Positions 1-9,569 of a DNA stretch of 38,438 nt are shown here, in pieces; within the stretch, counting starts at the first letter, position 1; the number at the start of each line of letters is the position of its first letter. The position numbers and the translations under genes were made by a program. The DNA comes from Flavobacteriaceae bacterium (GTDB taxonomy: Bacteria; Bacteroidota; Bacteroidia; Flavobacteriales; Flavobacteriaceae). Location of the stretch: contig JAQWJH010000053.1 of NCBI GenBank assembly GCA_029248455.1, forward strand, positions 1 to 38,438, given 5' to 3'. Below the pieces are notes generated by a model that worked only from the letters and a program-made list of their open reading frames with translations, was not told where the DNA came from and did no database searches.

Positions 1-723
1 TTAAAAGATAATTATGGAACTGAAGCTTTAAACCCTGACGGTTTAATGCAAAGAGGAATAAAAGAAATCAAAGCATGCGTTCCAGAAATTACAATAATGA
101 CAGATGTTGCTTTAGATCCTTATTCGAATTTTGGACATGACGGAATTGTTGAAAATAATGAAATTATTAATGATAAAACTAATGAAATATTATCCGGAAT
201 GGCTTTATCTCATGCTGAAGCTGGTGTTGATGTAGTCGCCCCTAGTGACATGATGGATGGAAGAATTTTATCAATTAGAAAGACTCTTGAAAAAAGTGGA
301 TTTCACAATATTGGAATTATGAGTTATGCTGTTAAATATGCTTCAAATTTTTATGGTCCATTTAGAAATGCTTTAGACTCCAAGCCGGGATTTGGCGACA
401 AACAAACCTATCAGATGGATTTTTCTAATAGATTTGATTCTGTAAGTGAAGCAAAAGCAGATATAGAAGAAGGAGCTGATATTATAATGGTAAAACCTGG
501 CATCTCCTACTTAGATATTTTAAGAGATTTAAAAAACAACATTAATTCACCAATAGCAATTTACCAAGTAAGTGGAGAATATTCCATGCTCAAAGCTGCA
601 GCTCAAAAGGGTTGGCTTGACCATGATAAAGTTATGTTAGAACAACTTATTTCAATGAAAAGAGCTGGTGCAACCATGATAGCCTCATACTTTGCAAAAG
701 ATGCAATAAAATTACTCTCTTAA
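1..723 (+). CDS. hemB: Delta-aminolevulinic acid dehydratase (porphobilinogen synthase), 5'-truncated by window edge
   Basis: Frame is open from base 1 (LKDNYGTEALNPDGLMQRGIKEIK...), upstream of the listed Met at 46. Typical HemB segments: DVALDPYSNFGHDGIV, VAPSDMMDGRI, SYAVKYASNFYGPFR, IMVKPGISYLDI, YQVSGEYSM. Confidence 0.97.
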   Translation, partial: LKDNYGTEALNPDGLMQRGIKEIKACVPEITIMTDVALDPYSNFGHDGIVENNEIINDKTNEILSGMALSHAEAGVDVVAPSDMMDGRILSIRKTLEKSGFHNIGIMSYAVKYASNFYGPFRNALDSKPGFGDKQTYQMDFSNRFDSVSEAKADIEEGADIIMVKPGISYLDILRDLKNNINSPIAIYQVSGEYSMLKAAAQKGWLDHDKVMLEQLISMKRAGATMIASYFAKDAIKLLS

Positions 724-743
724 TTTTCATACATTAGTAGTGC

Positions 744-1898
744 ATGAAAAAATTAAAAAGTAAAATTGCCTTTGTAGTAGCTTTACTTCTAATTTTTGGC
801 GGGTTTAATTTAAGCTCTGAAATCGTTTATTTTTCTGAATTAATTGGAACTGTTTATAAAATTCAAAGAACTGAGGCAGACATTACCGATTATAAATATT
901 TTCAAAACACTGAGATAGCCAAAAGTTCAGCTCCTCAAAAATGGCCGATTCATAAAAGTTATAATAAAATCCCTCAAACTGAAAAGTTAAAAAATTTACA
1001 TGAAGAGTTGGGTACCGTAGCTTTTTTGATAATTAAGAATGACTCTATTTGGCACGAAAAATATTTTAGCGGTTACAACAAGGATTCTCATAGCAACTCT
1101 TTTTCAATGGCAAAAAGTATAGTCTCTGCCACTATGGGTAAAGCCATAGAAAAGGGCTTTTTTAAATCCACAAATGACAAAGTTGGCGATTATATAAGTG
1201 GATATAATAATGGGTTTTCATCTGAACTAACAATTGGAGATTTATCTAGTATGTCATCTGGAATGAACTGGAATGAGAGTTACACTAATATTTTTGGTGT
1301 TACAGCGAGATTATATATTACTAGTGAATTGAGCGAATTAATAAAATCTAGGGAAATCGTTGAGCCACCTGGAAAAAGTTTTAAATATTACAGTAGTAAT
1401 ACACAACTTTTATCAATGACTATTGAAAAAGCAACTAACAGAAATATTTCAGACCTAGTAAAAGAGTGGTTTATAGATCCTCTTGGATTTGAAAATAATA
1501 TTTTTTGGCAAATTGACGGTAAAAAAAATAATAGTATTAAAGCATATTGTTGTTTTAATTCAAACGCAAGAGATTTTGCAAGATTTGGAAAATTATACAA
1601 AGATTTTGGAAAATGGAATGGTACTCAAATTCTAGATTCTACATTTATCGCTAAATCTATAAAACCAAGGTTTGAGGAAAGTTCTGAATATGGATATGGA
1701 TTTTGGCTTGGTGAAATTAATAAAAACAGATTTTTTGCAATGAGAGGTATTTTAGGACAATATGTTATAGTTGTCCCAGAAAAAAATACAATTATAGTTA
1801 GGCTTGGTGAAAGAAATAATGAAAAAGATAATAACAGGCCAAAAGACTTTGATAGTTATTTTATAGAATCCTTAAATATGCTTGAAAAATCTAATTGA
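744..1898 (+). CDS. Serine hydrolase, beta-lactamase/class C-like family
   Basis: N-terminal hydrophobic segment; SxxK motif in FSMAKSIVSA; YYSSNTQLLS second motif; class C-like fold signatures (GDLSSMSSGMNWNE). Confidence 0.88.
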   Translation: MKKLKSKIAFVVALLLIFGGFNLSSEIVYFSELIGTVYKIQRTEADITDYKYFQNTEIAKSSAPQKWPIHKSYNKIPQTEKLKNLHEELGTVAFLIIKNDSIWHEKYFSGYNKDSHSNSFSMAKSIVSATMGKAIEKGFFKSTNDKVGDYISGYNNGFSSELTIGDLSSMSSGMNWNESYTNIFGVTARLYITSELSELIKSREIVEPPGKSFKYYSSNTQLLSMTIEKATNRNISDLVKEWFIDPLGFENNIFWQIDGKKNNSIKAYCCFNSNARDFARFGKLYKDFGKWNGTQILDSTFIAKSIKPRFEESSEYGYGFWLGEINKNRFFAMRGILGQYVIVVPEKNTIIVRLGERNNEKDNNRPKDFDSYFIESLNMLEKSN

Positions 1899-1902
1899 TC
1901 AA

Positions 1903-3522
1903 ATGAAAACTACTCCTCTTCTGTCAGTAAAAAACTTGACGGTCAAAATAGATAAACATAAAATTTTATCCAATATTTCTTTCAAACTAAAGCCAAATGA
2001 AATATTAGGAATCGTTGGTGAATCGGGTAGTGGCAAATCATTAACTGCCCTTTCAATTATAAATTTATTAAATAGTCACAATATTAAAACTGAAGGTTCA
2101 ATTGTTTTTGAAGGAGTTGAATTGTTTAATTTGTCTAAAAAAAGAATTCAAAAGATAAGGGGGAAACAGATATCAATAATTTTTCAAGAGCCGATGAGCG
2201 CTTTAAATCCAAGCATGAAATGTGGTGATCAAATTTTAGAAATAATAACCACTCACAACAAAACAAAAAAAGAGACTGCTAAAAGCAAAACGTTAAAACT
2301 TATTGAAAAAGTACAATTGAAAAGTCCTGAAATTGTTTATGAAAAATATCCTCATCAATTAAGCGGAGGACAACAACAAAGAATAATGATAGCCATTGCT
2401 ATTGCTTGTAATCCGAAACTATTAATAGCTGATGAGCCAACAACTTCTCTTGACAGTCTTGTTAAAGACGAAATCATTCTTTTAATTAAATCATTACAGC
2501 TTGAGTATAAAATGAGTGTGATTTTTATTTCCCACGATCTTGATTTGGTATCTAAATTTGCCAGTCATACAATAGTTTTAAATAAGGGTAAATTAGTTGA
2601 GTTTGGATCTAGCAAAAAAATTTTTGAATCGCCGACAAATACCTATACCAAAATGCTTTTGGGGTCAAAACCTCCAAAAAAAAAGAGACCTTCAATATTA
2701 CCTACTATAGAAAATAACCTAAAACGATATCCTTTAATATCAAAAGAAAAAAGATTAATAAGAAACAACGAAATTTACTCTAAAGAACCCTTGTTAAAAG
2801 TTGTAAATTTAAACTTCAGTTATAAAAAAATATCCATATTAAAAAATATTAGCTTTAGTGTTTATAAAGGTGAAATTTTGGGGATAGTTGGTGAGTCTGG
2901 TTCAGGTAAATCTACGATAGCAAAATCAATTTTAAAACTCAATAACTTTAACAAAGGCAAAATATCTTACAACAATATTGATATTAAAAAATATGAAAAC
3001 AAAAAACTTAGAAGAAAAATTCAATTAGTCTTTCAAGACCCCTATTCGTCCCTAAATCCCGAAATGAGTGCCGGGATTTCAATAATTGAACCAATGATAG
3101 CGCACCAAATGTATAATAAAACTAAACGAGTTGAAAAAGCATGTCAACTTTTAGAGGATGTGGGTTTGAATAAAAATGATTTTAATAAATACCCCAATCA
3201 ATTTTCTGGTGGTCAAAGACAAAGATTAGTAATTGCAAGGGCTTTATCCCTAAATCCTGAAATTGTTATTTGTGATGAATCTGTTTCTGCGCTAGATGTT
3301 TCTATTCAAGCCCAAATATTAAATTTGATTAACTCTTTAAAGAAAAAATTCTCAATTACATTCTTATTAATATCACATGACCTTTCTGTTGTTAGATATA
3401 TGACAGATAGAGTCATTATTATTAAAAATGGAGAAATTGAAGAGTCTGGAGAAACTGATAAAATTTTTGAAAATTCTACCAACAACTACTCAAAAAAATT
3501 ATTAAATGCTAATGGCTATTAA
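1903..3522 (+). CDS. Fused two-domain ABC transporter ATP-binding protein, oligopeptide/dipeptide (DppD-DppF-like)
   Basis: Two Walker A motifs (GESGSGKS twice), two signature motifs (LSGGQQQR, FSGGQRQR), two Walker B regions (LLIADEP, IVICDES). The track start at 1882 is a TTG overlapping the upstream gene; ATG at 1903 is the more likely start. Confidence 0.93.
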   Translation: MKTTPLLSVKNLTVKIDKHKILSNISFKLKPNEILGIVGESGSGKSLTALSIINLLNSHNIKTEGSIVFEGVELFNLSKKRIQKIRGKQISIIFQEPMSALNPSMKCGDQILEIITTHNKTKKETAKSKTLKLIEKVQLKSPEIVYEKYPHQLSGGQQQRIMIAIAIACNPKLLIADEPTTSLDSLVKDEIILLIKSLQLEYKMSVIFISHDLDLVSKFASHTIVLNKGKLVEFGSSKKIFESPTNTYTKMLLGSKPPKKKRPSILPTIENNLKRYPLISKEKRLIRNNEIYSKEPLLKVVNLNFSYKKISILKNISFSVYKGEILGIVGESGSGKSTIAKSILKLNNFNKGKISYNNIDIKKYENKKLRRKIQLVFQDPYSSLNPEMSAGISIIEPMIAHQMYNKTKRVEKACQLLEDVGLNKNDFNKYPNQFSGGQRQRLVIARALSLNPEIVICDESVSALDVSIQAQILNLINSLKKKFSITFLLISHDLSVVRYMTDRVIIIKNGEIEESGETDKIFENSTNNYSKKLLNANGY

Positions 3523-3542
3523 AAAAATGTTATAAAATAAAG

Positions 3543-3974
3543 ATGGGTGCCAAACTGTTTTTTTCTGGGTTTTATAGGTTATATGACTATTGGGAAATGT
3601 TAGTTTTAATTAGCATTTTCGTTGTGCTAATAAACTCTTTATATTCTCTTGTTATTAGAAAAAAATTAACTTTTTTTGATTTAAGAATCATATTATTCTC
3701 CCTAATATTAAATTATATTTTTTTTGTAATTGGATTATTTATTTATCTGAGTAATATTATTTTATTATATAATAATTCAAAACATTTAACAATAATTAAA
3801 CAAGATTATTTTCTTTTACAAATAACCCCTCATTTGTTTAATCTTTTTGCAGCAATTTTAATAAATGTAGGTTGGTCATTACAAAAGGTATCAAAAAATG
3901 ATTTGAAAAAATCAATTAGAATCTTTGTTTTTTTTCTGTTGAGTTTTTTAATTTTAATTAGAAGATATATTTAA
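3543..3974 (+). CDS. Small multi-pass membrane protein of unknown function
   Basis: 143-aa ORF with about four hydrophobic segments; starts 20 bp after the ABC ATPase stop; family not recognised. Confidence 0.7.
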   Translation: MGAKLFFSGFYRLYDYWEMLVLISIFVVLINSLYSLVIRKKLTFFDLRIILFSLILNYIFFVIGLFIYLSNIILLYNNSKHLTIIKQDYFLLQITPHLFNLFAAILINVGWSLQKVSKNDLKKSIRIFVFFLLSFLILIRRYI

Positions 3975-3980
3975 ATAAAA

Positions 3981-4001
3981 CACCCTCAATAATTGAGGGT
4001 G
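3981..4001 (-). terminator. Perfect hairpin CACCCTCAA-TAA-TTGAGGGTG; T-tract lies on the minus-strand side
   Basis: 9-bp GC-containing stem with 3-nt loop. Read on the minus strand it is followed by TTTTATTTAA; on the plus strand it is followed by CTAATAAAACC with no T-tract. Confidence 0.5.
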
Positions 4002-4097
4002 CTAATAAAACCAAACTATTTATGAAAATTAATTTTGAATTATAAATTTAAATTATTTTTAAGCTTTAAATTGCCAAAATTTTGTTAATCTTTTTTT

Positions 4098-5087
4098 ATG
4101 AAAAATATTTATGGTGTTTTAGGTGCTGGTAGTTGGGGTACAGCTATTGTCAAGATTTTAACAGAAAAAAATTCTTCAATAAATTGGTATGTTAGAAATG
4201 AAAGTAATTTAAACCATATTCAAACTTTTAGAAAAAACCCTAATTATTTAAGTTCATTAGAATTAGAAATAAATAAAATCAATTTGAGCTCATCAATAAT
4301 TGATGTAGTTAAAAATTCTTCTGTAATAATTTTAGCTATTCCGTCTCCTTTTTTGGACTCTGAGTTAAAGAAAATCGAATCTTTTTTAAAAGGTAAGGTT
4401 TTTTTTTCCGCACTGAAAGGGGTGATTCCCGAATCACACTTAATTGTTAGTGAGCATTTAAATCAATTTTATGAGGTGTCTTTTTCAAAAATAGGTGTTA
4501 TTACTGGGCCATGTCATGCGGAAGAAGTTGCCCTTGAAAAACTTTCATATTTAACTGTTGCATGTAAAAACACCAAAATTGGAAAATCAATGACAGATTC
4601 TTTAAACACTAAATTTATTAAAACAAAATTTTCAAAAGATTTAAAAGGAGCAGAATATGCTTCAATGTTGAAAAACGTGTATGCACTTTTAGTTGGAGTT
4701 GCTAATGGATTGGGTTATGGAGATAACTTCCAAAGTGTTTTAATTAGTAGCTCAGTGAAAGAAATGAAAAGATTTATAAAGACTGTTTATTTGTTAGAAA
4801 GAGATATTAATGACTCTGAATATCTTGGTGACTTGCTTGTAACCTGTTACTCAACATTTAGTAGAAACCGAACACTTGGAAATATGCTGGGCAAAGGCTA
4901 TTCATTAAAGGCAGCAATTTTGGAAATGTCTATGATTTCTGAGGGATACTACGCTACTAAAAATGCTTATGAAATTGGATTGAAAAATAAAATCCCTTTT
5001 AAAATTATAAACACTGCCTATAGTATTTTATACAAAAAACATAGTGCTAAAAAAGCAATGAAAGTTCTAGCTAATAAACTAAATTGA
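4098..5087 (+). CDS. gpsA: NAD(P)H-dependent glycerol-3-phosphate dehydrogenase
   Basis: [12 protein letters not shown] Rossmann motif, [56 protein letters not shown]. Confidence 0.96.
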   Translation: MKNIYGVLGAGSWGTAIVKILTEKNSSINWYVRNESNLNHIQTFRKNPNYLSSLELEINKINLSSSIIDVVKNSSVIILAIPSPFLDSELKKIESFLKGKVFFSALKGVIPESHLIVSEHLNQFYEVSFSKIGVITGPCHAEEVALEKLSYLTVACKNTKIGKSMTDSLNTKFIKTKFSKDLKGAEYASMLKNVYALLVGVANGLGYGDNFQSVLISSSVKEMKRFIKTVYLLERDINDSEYLGDLLVTCYSTFSRNRTLGNMLGKGYSLKAAILEMSMISEGYYATKNAYEIGLKNKIPFKIINTAYSILYKKHSAKKAMKVLANKLN

Positions 5088-6098
5088 ATTTTTAAATTGA
5101 TTTATAAATCTAGAATCGTTTTCGTATAAAATTCTTATGTCCTCTATTTGATAAAGTAACATTGTTATCCTTTCAATTCCCATACCAAAAGCAAATCCAG
5201 AAAAATCATTTGAATTAATTTTACAGTTTTCTAATACATTTGGATCAACCATTCCACATCCCATAATCTCAAGCCATCCAGTTCCTTTGGTGATTCTGTA
5301 GTCAGTTTCTGAATTCAATCCCCAATAAATATCTACTTCAGCGCTTGGTTCAGTAAAAGGGAAATATGAGGGCCTTAGCCTAATCTTTGATTTGCCAAAA
5401 AGTTCTTTAGTAAAATAAATTAAAGTTTGTTTTAAATCTGAAAAAGAAACTTTCTTATCAATATACAGTCCTTCAATTTGATGAAAAAAACAATGAGACC
5501 TGGCAGAAATATCCTCATTTCTATAAACTCTTCCAGGGGATATGGTCCTAATTGGAGGATTGTTATTTTCCATGTGACGGATCTGAACTGAGGAGGTATG
5601 TGTCCTGAGTAGAAAATCTGGATTTTTTTCAATAAAGAAAGTGTCTTGCATATCTCTTGCAGGATGGTGTTCCGGAAGATTTAGCGCTGTAAAATTATGC
5701 CAATCGTCTTCTATTTCGGGTCCCTCAGAAACATCGAATCCTATTTTATAAAATATTTCTATAATTTTATCTCTTATTATAGAAATAGGATGTCTAGATC
5801 CCAACTCTAAGACAGAAAATGGCCTAGTCAAATCTTCTTTTTCTAAATCGGATGTATTAACGCTGTTAGATTTAGAATTGAGATCTTCTAGCTTTTTAAT
5901 GGTAAGTTTTTTTAATTCATTTATAGCTAAACCGTATGCCTTTTTATCAGAACTTTTTACTTTTTTAAATTCGGAAAAAAAATGATTTATAAATCCTTTT
6001 TTTCCAATATATTTTATCCTAAAATTCTCTAAATCTTTAAAGTCTTTAGGATTAAAAGATTTTACTTCTTTTATTTTTTTTTCAATTTCAGATATCAT
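5079..6098 (-). CDS. pheS: Phenylalanyl-tRNA synthetase alpha subunit
   Basis: Class II aaRS motifs: [80 protein letters not shown]. Confidence 0.98.
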   Translation of the reverse strand: MISEIEKKIKEVKSFNPKDFKDLENFRIKYIGKKGFINHFFSEFKKVKSSDKKAYGLAINELKKLTIKKLEDLNSKSNSVNTSDLEKEDLTRPFSVLELGSRHPISIIRDKIIEIFYKIGFDVSEGPEIEDDWHNFTALNLPEHHPARDMQDTFFIEKNPDFLLRTHTSSVQIRHMENNNPPIRTISPGRVYRNEDISARSHCFFHQIEGLYIDKKVSFSDLKQTLIYFTKELFGKSKIRLRPSYFPFTEPSAEVDIYWGLNSETDYRITKGTGWLEIMGCGMVDPNVLENCKINSNDFSGFAFGMGIERITMLLYQIEDIRILYENDSRFINQFKNSI

Positions 6099-6119
6099 TT
6101 TTCAAAAATAAGGTTTTAA

Positions 6120-6476
6120 CTATTGTATTAATTGTTTTTGGGAAAAATAATTAATAATTGCTTCTTTCATTAATAACGTTTGCTCTCCTGATTTCAAATT
6201 AGGTAATTTTGTCAAGGCTTTATAGTGAGGCCAACCATCTGTATCTGTATAATTAAATTGATAGTACCCGTACGGTTCTAGTAATCTGCATATGGCTATA
6301 TGCATTAAGTCTATTTTTTGATCCTTTCGAAATTTTAAATTTATCCTGCCCAGCTCCTGAAGTCCTATTAAATAAATTATAGCTTCAATATCAAGATTTT
6401 CGCCGTCATTAAATTTATTGCTTAATATTTTAATAATTTCATCCCACTTTACTTTTAAACTTTTTTCTTTCTTCAT
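6120..6476 (-). CDS. Hypothetical protein (118 aa)
   Basis: Intact ORF upstream of pheS on the same strand, soluble composition, motif-like EPYGYYQFNYTDTDGWPHY; no domain recognised. Confidence 0.75.
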   Translation of the reverse strand: MKKEKSLKVKWDEIIKILSNKFNDGENLDIEAIIYLIGLQELGRINLKFRKDQKIDLMHIAICRLLEPYGYYQFNYTDTDGWPHYKALTKLPNLKSGEQTLLMKEAIINYFSQKQLIQ

Positions 6477-6508
6477 TGATTAAAATAATTACAAAAAAAC
6501 AATATACT

Positions 6509-6516
6509 TATATTTG
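6509..6516 (+). promoter_or_regulatory. Candidate Bacteroidota -7 box TATATTTG (TAnnTTTG) upstream of the CvpA-like gene
   Basis: Exact match to TAnnTTTG in the 51-bp divergent intergenic region; no convincing -33 TTG at canonical spacing. Confidence 0.35.
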
Positions 6517-6527
6517 TAAAAAAAATA

Positions 6528-7049
6528 TTGAATTACTTAGACATTTTTATAGCTTGTTTTCTAGTCTTTGGGTTTACAAGAGGCTATACAAAGGGGCTGA
6601 TAATGGAACTTTCTTCAATAATTGCTCTAATTCTTGGGATATATGGATCAATTAAATTCTCTGACTTTACCTATTCGTTTTTTTTAAAAAATTTTCCAAA
6701 ATTAATTGAAAGTACTGATGAAAATTATCTCAAAATGGCCTCATTTGTTTTTACTTTTTTATTAATTATAGTGCTTATTTCAATTATTGGTAAGCTAATA
6801 ACTAAACTTCTAAAAATGGTTTTTTTAGGCTTCATAAATAAAATTATGGGAGGTATTTTTGGGTCTTTTAAGTTTGCATTATTACTTTCATTATGCTTAG
6901 TGTTTTTTGAAAGTTTAAATACATCTCTAAATCTTTTTGATACTTCTATTTTGGATTCTTCTTTTTTTTATGAACCCATAAAAGAAGTTGGAGATAAACT
7001 TACTAGTATTTTTAATTCCAATAAAGAATCAATTAATTTTTTTAATTGA
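6528..7049 (+). CDS. CvpA family membrane protein
   Basis: N-terminus MNYLDIFIACFLVFGFTRGYTKGLIMELSSIIALILGIYGSI and four hydrophobic helices are CvpA-like. TTG start codon at 6528. Confidence 0.85.
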   Translation: MNYLDIFIACFLVFGFTRGYTKGLIMELSSIIALILGIYGSIKFSDFTYSFFLKNFPKLIESTDENYLKMASFVFTFLLIIVLISIIGKLITKLLKMVFLGFINKIMGGIFGSFKFALLLSLCLVFFESLNTSLNLFDTSILDSSFFYEPIKEVGDKLTSIFNSNKESINFFN

Positions 7050-7784
7050 CTGAGACTCAATCCAACCGGTATTTCCGTCTAAAATTTGAATCAAAGTCCA
7101 TTCATTTAATTCCTCTTTTACTAGAACCTTAGTACCCTCGTGTAAATTAAATAAAACATCACTCCTATAATTAGGTTCTGTTCTAAAATCTATTTTATTT
7201 TCAAAAACAATGGCTTCAATATTGTTTTTAGATTTTTCATATAGATTAATTGCATTAAATAGAAAAATGCTACAAAGCAATAAAAATAGAGCGGAGAGAG
7301 TAAAGTAATTTTTCTTTAATCGAGTTTTACTACTGAAGTAATAAAGTAAAAATGTAACAAGAAAAAGATATAAAAATACTATTCCAATCAAAAGCCATTG
7401 ATTAATACTTAAGGAATTCAATAATGAATTAAAAAATTCTGAGACCTGGTTAACGGGTAATTTGTCTATCTTATCAATAAGCATGTTTTGCGAATAGGAT
7501 AAATTATTTAATACATCTTTATCATTAGGGCTTAGTTTTAAAGCTTTCTCGAAATAATAAACACTATTTGCTAAATCATTAATCTTATAATATGAGTTTG
7601 CCAAATTAAAATAAAGTGCATCAGAATGTTTCCCGTTCTCAATTATTAATTCAAACTGACTTATAGCTTTATGGTATTCCCCTTGGTTATAGAGTTCCAC
7701 TCCGTTGTAAAAAATTGACTCATTATTAGTTTGTGAAATTCCTAAAAATGAGTTCAATAAAATAATGAGTAATAGCCTGTTCAT
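7029..7784 (-). CDS. batE: BatE-like protein: TPR repeats, TM helices and C-terminal SH3-like domain
   Basis: Signal peptide; TPR (ALYFNLANSYYKINDLANSVYYFEKALKLSPND); two hydrophobic helices; SH3-type tail (DFRTEPNYRSDVLFNLHEGTKVLVKEELNEWTLIQILDGNTGWI); last gene of the Bat operon. Confidence 0.85.
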   Translation of the reverse strand: MNRLLLIILLNSFLGISQTNNESIFYNGVELYNQGEYHKAISQFELIIENGKHSDALYFNLANSYYKINDLANSVYYFEKALKLSPNDKDVLNNLSYSQNMLIDKIDKLPVNQVSEFFNSLLNSLSINQWLLIGIVFLYLFLVTFLLYYFSSKTRLKKNYFTLSALFLLLCSIFLFNAINLYEKSKNNIEAIVFENKIDFRTEPNYRSDVLFNLHEGTKVLVKEELNEWTLIQILDGNTGWIESQSIKKIN

Positions 7785-7787
7785 TTT

Positions 7788-9560
7788 TTAAATCTGTTTA
7801 TCAATTTCTGAAATTACTTTAACTGCATTTTCATAATCATTATTAATAGCAACATTTGATGCAGGAGTATATCTAGCATACTCACAATTTTCAATCAGCT
7901 TAATGAAAGATTCAATCGATTCATTTTGAATATTTTTTTCGTTCATTAATCCAATAATCTTTTCTTTTGTGTAATCGGAAGTCTCAATTGAAAGCTTGGA
8001 TTTTAAAAAATTATGTAAAGCCTTCTCAAGTGAAATATAAAAATTATCTTTTTTCGATAAATTAATTTTTGCTTCAGATAAATATTTTTTAGCTAATTTA
8101 TTTGCCCTTCTTACTTTAAAACTATTATCATCTAATGTGAGAGTTTTTTTTGATTTTATAAATATTAATACTATCAAAATAATAACTACAGGAATTAAAA
8201 TTAGAACATAAAAAATAGTTGAATAAATAAATTTTTTAGAGTCTAATAAAATTAAATTTGGCTTAGTTTTTAAAAACTTAAACTGTCCCTTTGAGCTAGA
8301 AATATTATTGAGAGTGTTATTAGCAGATTTTAAGCTTGAATTATCTTGATTAAAAGATGTAGGACCGTCTAAAACGTTAATAACGATTTCATTGGTAAAG
8401 ACAGATTCATAAGATTTTGAAATTGGATTAAAATAAATGAATTCTACAGGATTTATTGGATATTTTCCTTTGAACTGAGGAACTAATGTGTATGTGTCAG
8501 AAATGTTTCCATACATTCCTTTGATATTTGTCTTTACATTTTCTTTGTATTCTGGATCATATTTTTCAAGTGAATTTGGTGTCTCTAAGTTGGGTATAGA
8601 AAATAATTTTAGATTTCCTTCACCTTTAACCTTTAGAGTGGCTTGAAGAGATTCACTTGCGTTTAATTCTTTTTTAGTACTGGTTAATTCAATATCAAAA
8701 TCTCCAACAGCGCCAGAAAAATTTTCAGGAGCACCGGCGGGGAGGTCCAAAACATTTATTTCTCTTTTTCCTGCTGTAACAGTTTTAGGGACTTGAGTGT
8801 AAATCCTGTTCCCAAAAAAATCTCTTTTATTTGTGGGTACATCAACAGAAACATCTAAACTCATCGGAAGAATATTTAAATTTCCTGATTTTTGAGGATA
8901 TAAAACAATTTTTTTCCAAACCACATAATTATAACTATCTCCTTTATAAGTTCCTCTTTCAATCTGCAATCTTGGAATTTTAATATTATGAGACCAAAAG
9001 TCATTAAATTCTGGACTATCTATTTCCCCAACGTTGGTGACATTTATTTGTGGACTAAAATATAACTTATACACAACGGAAAACCCTTGGTTTAAATATG
9101 GATTTCTATTTGAAACTTCAGCTACCAAATGTAAATTCTCGTTAACAACATAAGAAGCATCGTTCGGATTTTTATTTGAACTAACAGATTCTGAAACTGT
9201 AACTTTTACAGGGATAGTTTTATAAATTTCATTATCTATATCAATGGTTGCTTGACCTATAGTTAAAGATCCGGTTTTCAAAGGAGTTACGAAATATGAA
9301 TAAACTTTTGAGAAAGTTCTTTTACCATTAATCCAGGTATTACTAACAGATTGATTGGGGCCACCCACTACTCTAAACCCTTCAAAATTTGGAGATTGAA
9401 AGTTATCACCATCTTTATTCATCTTAAAATCAATTCTTAAATTTTCATTTACACCAAGTGATTTTTTGCTAACCTCGGTAATAAAACTAATTCCCTGATC
9501 TTGTGAATAAGAGTTTATGTAATAAGTGAGAAATAATACAAAAATGATTTTTATTTTCAT
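7788..9560 (-). CDS. batD: BatD-like protein (oxygen-tolerance family)
   Basis: Signal peptide, repeated beta-sandwich-like segments, GPNQSVSNTWINGKRTFSKVYSYFVTPLKTG, C-terminal TM helix and cytoplasmic tail; operon context. Confidence 0.87.
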   Translation of the reverse strand: MKIKIIFVLFLTYYINSYSQDQGISFITEVSKKSLGVNENLRIDFKMNKDGDNFQSPNFEGFRVVGGPNQSVSNTWINGKRTFSKVYSYFVTPLKTGSLTIGQATIDIDNEIYKTIPVKVTVSESVSSNKNPNDASYVVNENLHLVAEVSNRNPYLNQGFSVVYKLYFSPQINVTNVGEIDSPEFNDFWSHNIKIPRLQIERGTYKGDSYNYVVWKKIVLYPQKSGNLNILPMSLDVSVDVPTNKRDFFGNRIYTQVPKTVTAGKREINVLDLPAGAPENFSGAVGDFDIELTSTKKELNASESLQATLKVKGEGNLKLFSIPNLETPNSLEKYDPEYKENVKTNIKGMYGNISDTYTLVPQFKGKYPINPVEFIYFNPISKSYESVFTNEIVINVLDGPTSFNQDNSSLKSANNTLNNISSSKGQFKFLKTKPNLILLDSKKFIYSTIFYVLILIPVVIILIVLIFIKSKKTLTLDDNSFKVRRANKLAKKYLSEAKINLSKKDNFYISLEKALHNFLKSKLSIETSDYTKEKIIGLMNEKNIQNESIESFIKLIENCEYARYTPASNVAINNDYENAVKVISEIDKQI

Positions 9561-9569
9561 TGATTTAAT

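Noticed and set aside
1388-1600. Antisense ORF inside the serine hydrolase, and similar short antisense/alternate-frame ORFs elsewhere (e.g. 5432-5632, 11000-11200, 11764-12018, 12911-13246, 15227-15469, 18300-18748, 19613-19834, 23645-23926, 27858-28193, 31889-32276)
   Set aside because: Each is nested in a confidently identified gene, has no recognisable domain, and is expected by chance in low-GC coding DNA.
4022-4045. Tiny ORF MKINFEL in the gpsA leader
   Set aside because: Seven codons in AT-rich DNA with no regulatory codon pattern; no basis for calling a leader peptide.
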